From Lachnospiraceae bacterium (lineage in GTDB: Bacteria; Bacillota; Clostridia; Lachnospirales; Lachnospiraceae), in assembly GCA_015057005.1 (NCBI GenBank), contig SVFF01000017.1, positions 1 to 37,240 on the forward strand: a stretch of 37,240 nucleotides of DNA, given 5' to 3'. Below are positions 31,809 to 37,240 of this stretch, piece by piece. The position numbers were made by a program, and so were the translations under genes. The notes under the pieces are model-generated. The model was not told where the DNA came from and did not search any database. It saw nothing but the letters and a program-made list of their open reading frames with translations. Each line of letters begins with the position of its first letter. Position 1 is the first letter of the stretch.

Positions 31809-33569
31809 ATGGAAACCAAGCACTACACTACAATGCAGCTTTTTAAACGTTTTTCTCCCTATTTGTATAAGTATAAGGGTACACTGATCATGGATCTGTT
31901 CTGTGCGGCGCTTACTACGGTCTGTGAACTGGTGCTTCCTCTGATCATGCGCTATATTACCAATGAAGGTATCAAGGATCTGGCGGCGCTTTCCGTCAAG
32001 ACCATCGGCGGATTGGGACTTTTGTATTTCGGTTTGCGTATTGTAGACTGCTTTGCCAGCTACTATATGGCCAATATGGGACATGTTATGGGTACCAAGA
32101 TCGAGACGGACATGAGAAGGGATGCTTACAACCATCTGCAGAAGCTGTCCAGCACCTACTACAATAACACAAAAGTGGGACAGATCATGGGCCGTATCAC
32201 CAACGATCTGTTTGATGTGACAGAGTTTGCGCATCATTGTCCGGAAGAATTTTTCATTGCAGGCATCAAGACGGTGATTTCTTTTGTGATCCTGTCCAGG
32301 ATCAATCTGTCCCTGACAATTATTATTTTCCTTTGTGTGCCCGTCATGATCGCTGTGTGTATGCCCCTTAATTTGAAGATGCGCGGCGTGTTCCGCAAGC
32401 AGCGCAACCAGATCGGTGAGCTGAATGCCCGTATAGAGGACAGCCTCCTGGGACATAAGGTGGTAAAGGCTTTTACCAATGAGGATATTGAGAATGCAAA
32501 GTTCGAAAAGGACAATGGAGCCTTTTTTGAGATAAAGAAGCTGAGCTACCGTTACATGGCGGCTTTTCATACCACCATTAAAATGTTTGACGGTCTGATG
32601 TATCTGATCGTGCTGGTGGCAGGCGGTCTGTTCATGGTGAAGGGCAAGATTGCTCCCGGCGACCTGGTAGCTTATATGATGTATGTGTCTACTTTGATCA
32701 CTACCATTCGCCGTATCATTGAATTTGCGGAGCAGTTCCAGAGAGGCATGACCGGTATTGAACGTTTCCTGCAGATCGTGGATGCGGACATTGAGATTTT
32801 TGATGAGCCGGACGCTGTTGTGTTGGAAAAACCCCAGGGTCATATCGTATTTGAGGATGTGGAATTTGAATATCCCGATGATCACAATCAGGTGTTCACG
32901 GGCTTGAATCTGCAGATCAAAGCAGGAGAAAAGGTGGCCATCGTGGGACCTTCCGGCGGCGGCAAGACCACTTTGTGTAATCTGATCCCCAGATTTTACG
33001 ATGTTTCCAAGGGCCGTATCACATTGGACGGTCAGGATGTAAAACATTTTACCTTAAAGAGTCTGCGCGGCAGTATCGGTATCGTGCAGCAGGATGTGTA
33101 CCTTTTCTCAGGTACGGTCTATGAGAATATTGTGTACGGAAGACCCGGTGCCACCAGGGAAGAGGTTATGGAGGCAGCAAAACGTGCCGGTGCCCATGAG
33201 TTCGTAATGGAATTAAAGGATGGTTATGATACTTATATAGGAGAACGGGGCGTGAAATTATCCGGCGGTCAGAAGCAGAGGATCAGTATTGCCAGAGTAT
33301 TTTTAAAGAATCCGCCGATTATCATATTGGATGAGGCTACTTCGGCGCTGGACAATGAAAGCGAATATGCGGTAGCACAGTCCCTGGCGGAGCTTTCCAA
33401 GGGCAGGACCACACTGACCATTGCCCACAGACTTTCCACTATCAGACATTCTGACAGGATCCTTGTATTGACGGAGGAAGGTATCGTGGAAGAAGGAACC
33501 CACCAGGATCTGCTGGATCAAAAGGGAATTTATTACCAGCTGTATGAGACTGCTAATGCGTTGAATTAA
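31809..33569 (+). CDS. ABC exporter, fused membrane and ATPase domains
   Basis: A 586-residue half-transporter: six membrane segments in residues 1-320, then an ATPase domain with Walker A GPSGGGKTT (380-388), signature LSGGQKQRISIARVFLKNPP, Walker B IIILDEATSALD and H-loop IAHRLST. It would work as a homodimer, since no partner half-transporter gene is adjacent. Substrates may be drugs, lipids or peptides and are not predictable. AAGGAG sits 12 bases before the ATG, inside the end of the MATE gene, which implies coupling. Confidence 0.93.
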   Translation: METKHYTTMQLFKRFSPYLYKYKGTLIMDLFCAALTTVCELVLPLIMRYITNEGIKDLAALSVKTIGGLGLLYFGLRIVDCFASYYMANMGHVMGTKIETDMRRDAYNHLQKLSSTYYNNTKVGQIMGRITNDLFDVTEFAHHCPEEFFIAGIKTVISFVILSRINLSLTIIIFLCVPVMIAVCMPLNLKMRGVFRKQRNQIGELNARIEDSLLGHKVVKAFTNEDIENAKFEKDNGAFFEIKKLSYRYMAAFHTTIKMFDGLMYLIVLVAGGLFMVKGKIAPGDLVAYMMYVSTLITTIRRIIEFAEQFQRGMTGIERFLQIVDADIEIFDEPDAVVLEKPQGHIVFEDVEFEYPDDHNQVFTGLNLQIKAGEKVAIVGPSGGGKTTLCNLIPRFYDVSKGRITLDGQDVKHFTLKSLRGSIGIVQQDVYLFSGTVYENIVYGRPGATREEVMEAAKRAGAHEFVMELKDGYDTYIGERGVKLSGGQKQRISIARVFLKNPPIIILDEATSALDNESEYAVAQSLAELSKGRTTLTIAHRLSTIRHSDRILVLTEEGIVEEGTHQDLLDQKGIYYQLYETANALN

Positions 33570-33622
33570 AACAAATATAAGTTTTGAGACAGAAGAACAT
33601 AAAAAAGGAAGGGGACGATTCT

Positions 33623-35227
33623 ATGAAATTAATGTTTATCGGAGCTGCCCATGAGGTTACAGGAAGCTGTCATTACATGAATGTGGGGAATAAGCATATT
33701 TTGGTAGACTATGGTATGGAGCAGGGGATCAATACCTTTGAAAATGCAAAACTCCCTGTCAATGAAGCTATGATCGATTATGTGCTTTTGACCCATGCCC
33801 ACGTGGATCATTCCGGTATGCTGCCTCTTTTATATGCAAGAGGCTTCAGAGGCCAGATTTTTACCACAGAAGCCACATCCGATCTGTGCAGCATTATGCT
33901 GCGTGACTGTGCCCACATCCAGATGATGGAGACAGAATGGAAGAACCGTAAAGCTAAGAGAAGCAACAAGCCGCTGGAGGAGCCTCTGTTTACCATGGAG
34001 GATGCAGACGGTGTGATCAAGCATATTGTTCCCTGTGGCTATAATACCAAGATAAATGTCTGCGATGAAGTGCAGATCCGTTTTACCGATATCGGTCATC
34101 TGCTGGGTTCTGCCAGTATTGAAGTGTGGCTGACAGAGGAAGGTACTACCAGAAAGCTGGTATTTTCCGGTGACATCGGCAACAAGAATCAGCCGCTGCT
34201 GCGGGATCCTTCCCATACAGAGTCTGCTGATTACGTGATCATGGAGTCCACCTACGGTGACAGACTCCACTCCAAGGAGAAACTGGATTATGTGAAATCC
34301 CTGACCGCTGTGCTGAAGGAGACCTTTGACAAGGGCGGTAACGTGGTAATCCCCTCCTTTGCAGTGGGCAGAACCCAGGAGCTGCTCTATTTCCTGCGCA
34401 AGATCAAGGTGAATAGATTGGTCACAGGACATGAGAATTTTGAAGTGTATGTGGACAGCCCCATGGCAGTGGAGGCTACCGGTGTGTTCCAGGAGAACCG
34501 CTGGGAATGCTTTGACGAGGAGGCTATGGAGTATGTAAATGCCAACATCAATCCCATTTCCTTTGCGGGACTTAAGCTTTCCATTACCAGTGATGAGTCC
34601 AAGGCAATCAATTTTGATGAAAATCCTAAGGTTATCATTTCTGCTTCCGGCATGTGTGAAGCAGGACGTATCCGCCATCATCTGAAGCACAACTTGTGGA
34701 GACCGGAGTGTACTGTGCTGTTTGTAGGATTCCAGTCCTATGGTACTCTGGGCCGTACCCTTTTGGAGGGGGCTGACGAGGTGAAGCTTTTCGGCGAGAC
34801 CATACAGGTAAGAGCCCAGATCCGGCAGATGCACGGACTGAGCGGCCATGCGGACAAGGAAGGACTGCTGGAGTGGGTGGCAGGTTTTAAGGAGAAGCCC
34901 AAGAAGATCTTTGTGGTGCACGGTGAAGATGCCGTGTGTGCATCCTTTGCAGAATGCCTGAAAGTAGAGCACGGGCAGAGAGCTTACGCGCCTTACAGCG
35001 GCACGGAGTTTGACCTGATCAGAGGACATTTCCTCTATGAGGCAGAGCCTATTGCCCTGAAGAAGGAAAGTAAGGCTGCTGCGAAACCTGTCAGCGGCGT
35101 ATATGCACGTCTGGTATCTGCGGGACAGAGACTGGCGGCCCTGATTTCCAGATGCAGCGGTTATGCCAACAAGGATCTGGCTAAGTTTGCGGATCAGATC
35201 AATGCTCTTTGTGACAAGTGGGAGTAG
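33623..35227 (+). CDS. Metallo-beta-lactamase/beta-CASP family nuclease-like protein
   Basis: A 534-residue metallo-hydrolase of the CPSF/YSH1-like beta-CASP type. Zinc motif THAHVDHSG (residues 57-65), SGDIGNKNQPLL, the beta-CASP insert (NVVIPSFAVGRTQELLYFLR, ISASGMCEAGRIRHHL) and the RNA-specificity motif QMHGLSGHADKEGL with IFVVHGE. Such enzymes cut RNA. A C-terminal extension of about 60 residues is unlike the core. Start 33623 has AAGGAAGGGG upstream. It is 53 bases after the ABC exporter and probably the last gene of that operon. An inverted repeat begins in its stop codon. Confidence 0.9.
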   Translation: MKLMFIGAAHEVTGSCHYMNVGNKHILVDYGMEQGINTFENAKLPVNEAMIDYVLLTHAHVDHSGMLPLLYARGFRGQIFTTEATSDLCSIMLRDCAHIQMMETEWKNRKAKRSNKPLEEPLFTMEDADGVIKHIVPCGYNTKINVCDEVQIRFTDIGHLLGSASIEVWLTEEGTTRKLVFSGDIGNKNQPLLRDPSHTESADYVIMESTYGDRLHSKEKLDYVKSLTAVLKETFDKGGNVVIPSFAVGRTQELLYFLRKIKVNRLVTGHENFEVYVDSPMAVEATGVFQENRWECFDEEAMEYVNANINPISFAGLKLSITSDESKAINFDENPKVIISASGMCEAGRIRHHLKHNLWRPECTVLFVGFQSYGTLGRTLLEGADEVKLFGETIQVRAQIRQMHGLSGHADKEGLLEWVAGFKEKPKKIFVVHGEDAVCASFAECLKVEHGQRAYAPYSGTEFDLIRGHFLYEAEPIALKKESKAAAKPVSGVYARLVSAGQRLAALISRCSGYANKDLAKFADQINALCDKWE

Positions 35228-35365
35228 ATGATTGCGAAGCACCCTGATGCTACGAAGGAATTGTCCATATTGCTCAAAAACAGGCTCCGAAGCAGTGGCT
35301 GGTCGCCTATATTTTAAGCATTATGACCAATTCCTGCCAAGATAAATTGAGTTTCCAATCATCTA
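35225..35365. other. Nested inverted repeat between the beta-CASP gene and thyA
   Basis: Outer arms TAGATGATTG (35225-35234, starting at the stop codon) and CAATCATCTA (35356-35365) are perfect 10-bp inverses. Inner arms at 35257-35273 and 35318-35334 match at 14 of 17 positions (GGAATTG/CAATTCC perfect). No gene lies inside. The thyA -35 (TTGAGT at 35347) is within the right side. Confidence 0.7.
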
Positions 35366-35375
35366 GAGTAATAAT
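35347..35375 (+). promoter_or_regulatory. Probable promoter of thyA
   Basis: TTGAGT (35347-35352), 17-base spacer, AATAAT (35370-35375), followed closely by AAGGAG (35382-35387) and the ATG at 35399. Confidence 0.5.
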
Positions 35376-35398
35376 AAAAATAAGGAGAAAAACCAACC

Positions 35399-36247
35399 AT
35401 GAGTTATGCTGATAAAGTGTTTATAGATATGTGCAGGGATATTCTGGAGAATGGTACCAGCACGGAAGGTGAGAAAGTGCGTCCTCATTGGGCTGACGGC
35501 ACACCGGCTTATACCATCAAGAAATTTGGTGTGGTGAACCGTTACGATCTGTCTAAGGAGTTTCCCATTATGACTCTGAGGCGTACTGCGCTCAAATCCG
35601 CCACAGACGAGATGCTGTGGATCTGGCAGCAGAAGTCCAACAATATCAATGATCTGCACAGCCACATCTGGGACGAGTGGGCTGATGCGGACGGTTCTAT
35701 CGGTAAGGCTTACGGCTACCAGATGGGCGTAAAGCATCAGTACAAAGAGGGTATGATGGATCAGGTGGACCGTGTGCTCTATGATCTGAAGCACAATCCC
35801 TACAGCCGCCGCATCATGACCAATATTTACGTTCATCAGGATCTTCACGAGATGAATCTGTACCCTTGCGCTTACAGCATGACTTTTAATGTGACCCAGA
35901 AGCCGGGGGATGATAAGCTGACCCTGAACGCTATTCTGAATCAGCGTTCCCAGGATGTGCTGGCAGCCAATAACTGGAATGTGGTACAGTATTCGGTGCT
36001 GCTGCATATGATCGCCCAAGTCAGTGATATGAAGGTGGGTGAGCTGGTGCATGTGATTGCAGACGCCCATATTTATGACAGACATATTCCTATTATCAAG
36101 GAATTGATCAGCAGAGAGCCCAAGGAAGCACCTGCTTTCTGGCTGAATCCTGAGATTAAGGATTTCTATGCATTTACCAGAAATGATGTAAGAGTGGATG
36201 GTTACGAGACCGGGGAGCAGATCAAGGATATTCCGGTAGCAATATAA
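35399..36247 (+). CDS. thyA: Thymidylate synthase
   Basis: A 282-residue enzyme that methylates dUMP to dTMP with methylene-tetrahydrofolate, releasing dihydrofolate. Landmarks: RTALKSATDEMLWIWQQ, GKAYGYQMGVK, the dUMP-binding RRIMTNIY, catalytic Cys157 in NLYPCAYS, NQRSQDVLAANNWNV and HIYDRHI. Full length for the ThyA family. AAGGAG lies upstream of the ATG. folA follows 238 bases later on the same strand; that enzyme regenerates tetrahydrofolate from the dihydrofolate made here. Confidence 0.97.
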   Translation: MSYADKVFIDMCRDILENGTSTEGEKVRPHWADGTPAYTIKKFGVVNRYDLSKEFPIMTLRRTALKSATDEMLWIWQQKSNNINDLHSHIWDEWADADGSIGKAYGYQMGVKHQYKEGMMDQVDRVLYDLKHNPYSRRIMTNIYVHQDLHEMNLYPCAYSMTFNVTQKPGDDKLTLNAILNQRSQDVLAANNWNVVQYSVLLHMIAQVSDMKVGELVHVIADAHIYDRHIPIIKELISREPKEAPAFWLNPEIKDFYAFTRNDVRVDGYETGEQIKDIPVAI

Positions 36248-36253
36248 TATGAC

Positions 36254-36406
36254 GCTCAGAAGGTGTTTGTATTCCATTCGGGTACGCTTGCGCTCCGTAA
36301 AAAACGCAGCGGTACTAAGCTCGAGGCGAAAATATTTTTCGCCTGACCTCGCTAAGTGCCGGCGTTTTTTAAGGCCCCTTCATTGGAACATAAACACCTT
36401 CTGAGC
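36254..36406. other. Three-tier nested inverted repeat between thyA and folA
   Basis: Outer arms at 36254-36278 and 36382-36406 are complementary at 22 of 25 positions, with a perfect GCTCAGAAGGTGTTT end. Inside, AAAAAACGC (36299-36307) pairs with GCGTTTTTT (36362-36370), GGTACT with AGTGCC, and AGGCGAAAA (36324-36332) with TTTTCGCCT (36336-36344, 3-base loop). The middle tier would act as a terminator on both strands. No open frame of note lies within. Confidence 0.8.
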
Positions 36407-36439
36407 TGTTTCTTGGAAGGCACACAGTATATAAAAGAG

Positions 36440-36445
36440 TATAAT
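36440..36445 (+). promoter_or_regulatory. Possible -10 element of folA
   Basis: TATAAT at 36440-36445 in an AT-rich stretch; the nearest -35-like sequence, TTGGAA at 36413, is 21 bases away, longer than usual. TATAAA at 36430 is an alternative. Confidence 0.4.
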
Positions 36446-36484
36446 TTAAAAAGAATATCATAAAAAAGAAAGAGGAATAAATAA

Positions 36485-36976
36485 ATGAATTTGATCGTTG
36501 CAGTGGATAATAATTGGGCAATCGGCAATAAGAATGAGCTGCTGATCCGCATTCCCAATGATATGAAGCACTTCAGGGAGGAGACCTCCGGCAAGGTGGT
36601 GGTGCTGGGCAGAAAGACTCTGGAAACTTTCCCTCAGGGACTGCCTTTGAAGAACCGCACCAATATTATTCTTTCCAAGGACAAGAATTACACAGTGAAG
36701 GATGCCATCGTGGTGCATTCCATCGAAGAGCTGCTGGAAGAACTGAAAAAGTATCCTGAGGAGAGTATCTACATTATCGGTGGTGACAGTGTGTACCGCC
36801 AGATGCTGCCCTATTGTGATGTGGCTCATGTGACCAAGATTGACCACTCTTACGAGGCGGATGCTTTCTTTGCTGATCTGGATGCTGATCCGGAGTGGGA
36901 GATTACTGCAGAAAGTGACGAGCAGACTTATTTTGATATTGCATATTATTTCCTGAAATACGAGAGAAAGAAATAA
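36485..36976 (+). CDS. folA: Dihydrofolate reductase
   Basis: A 163-residue enzyme reducing dihydrofolate to tetrahydrofolate with NADPH. Landmarks: MNLIVAVDNNWAIGNKNELL (substrate loop), IPNDMKHFREETSG with the active-site acid, VVLGRKTLETFP, and IYIIGGDSVYRQMLPYC (NADPH and adenine contacts). Length and order are normal for bacterial DHFR. GAAAGAGGAA precedes the ATG. Works with ThyA upstream and GlyA, together closing the dTMP/folate cycle. Confidence 0.97.
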   Translation: MNLIVAVDNNWAIGNKNELLIRIPNDMKHFREETSGKVVVLGRKTLETFPQGLPLKNRTNIILSKDKNYTVKDAIVVHSIEELLEELKKYPEESIYIIGGDSVYRQMLPYCDVAHVTKIDHSYEADAFFADLDADPEWEITAESDEQTYFDIAYYFLKYERKK

Positions 36977-37080
36977 GTATCTGCTGTTTGAGCCCTCCGG
37001 ACTGCTGGGACCTATTGAACTGAAAAAAATTGTGCCCACGGATTAAAGGTAGCAGGCGCTTGAAAGGTAAGGAGAATAAA

Positions 37081-37240
37081 ATGGATTTAAGAGTACAGGA
37101 CAATTTGCAAGGAATGCAGCATGATTACATAGCGCCCTTTTTGTGGCTTCATGATGAGGAAGATGGTTTGATCCTCAGAGAGCTGCAGAAGATTTACGAC
37201 AGCGGAATCCGTTCGGTTTGTCTGGAATCCAGAACCCATG
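37081..37240 (+). CDS. N-terminal part of a probable large glycoside hydrolase
   Basis: The gene starts at ATG 37081 after AAGGAG and runs off the window. The visible 53 residues include DYIAPFLWLHDEEDGLILRE and IYDSGIRSVCLESRTH. The 'APF.W.H..........I..I..SGI..VC.ESR.H' pattern is the usual opening of a large family of clostridial glycosyl hydrolases (often annotated alpha-L-rhamnosidase-like or simply glycosyl hydrolase). The catalytic domain is outside the window, so the family is not assigned. Confidence 0.55.
   Translation, partial: MDLRVQDNLQGMQHDYIAPFLWLHDEEDGLILRELQKIYDSGIRSVCLESRTH

Noticed and set aside
33830..35242. Antisense open frame of 470 codons opposite the beta-CASP gene
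   Set aside because: The plus strand encodes a clear beta-CASP protein; the antisense product has no known motif.
35363..36277. Antisense open frame of 304 codons opposite thyA
   Set aside because: ThyA is unambiguous on the plus strand; the antisense frame is His/Ile/Leu-rich without any domain.

Overview
The window looks like a chromosomal segment of a Gram-positive anaerobe of the Clostridia, most likely Lachnospiraceae. This is inferred from the mix seen here: pyruvate phosphate dikinase, an EFR1-type ferredoxin/flavodoxin, a class B sortase, lipoproteins, LacI-regulated carbohydrate genes, strong AGGAGG ribosome binding sites, sigma-A-like promoters and AT-rich intergenic DNA between moderate-GC genes. 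No phage, transposase, plasmid or CRISPR gene was found. The species cannot be fixed from the sequence alone.

Layout. 1-924: the tail of a methyltransferase gene, a small membrane protein and a 425-base gene-free stretch with a terminator and short repeats. 925-5043: a plus-strand run of a membrane-anchored hypothetical, a DUF1653 protein, a 5'-nucleotidase, sfsA and mutY, with a 17-bp tandem repeat filling the sfsA-mutY gap. 5104-7541: a diacylglycerol-kinase-like lipid kinase (minus) divergent from glyA. 7752-11606: a complete sugar ABC importer (double ATPase, permease, lipoprotein binding protein) between two terminators. 11836-14466: ppdK with a near-consensus promoter. 14601-17045: a URO-D-fold protein and an adjacent LacI regulator, with a clear palindromic operator downstream of the URO-D promoter. 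17292-23807: FMN reductase, M28 peptidase behind a long structured leader, YczE/YitT-type membrane protein, sortase B, a triple-S1 RNA-binding protein, a PanE-like reductase and an EFR1 ferredoxin protein. 23808-24600: a gene-poor zone with a six-unit 64-bp tandem repeat and acetyltransferase remnants. 24601-26036: two exported proteins of unknown role (LprI-like lipoprotein, YfjL-like). 26179-29574: a minus-strand GH2 hydrolase / sialidase-fold operon. 29809-30160: a structured, terminator-ended stretch and two tandem tRNA-Gly(GCC) genes. 30385-35227: MATE exporter, ABC exporter and beta-CASP nuclease, probably one operon. 35399-36976: thyA and folA, which together make dTMP and recycle the dihydrofolate produced. 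37081-end: the start of a large probable glycoside hydrolase.

Most genes are conserved housekeeping or carbohydrate functions. The less explained material is non-coding: nested inverted repeats at 14506-14591, 17942-18111, 35225-35365 and 36254-36406, the structured stretch after the tRNAs, the 64-bp array, and the mutY leader repeat. These are the best candidates for something undescribed. No novel multi-gene defence or biosynthetic system could be supported.
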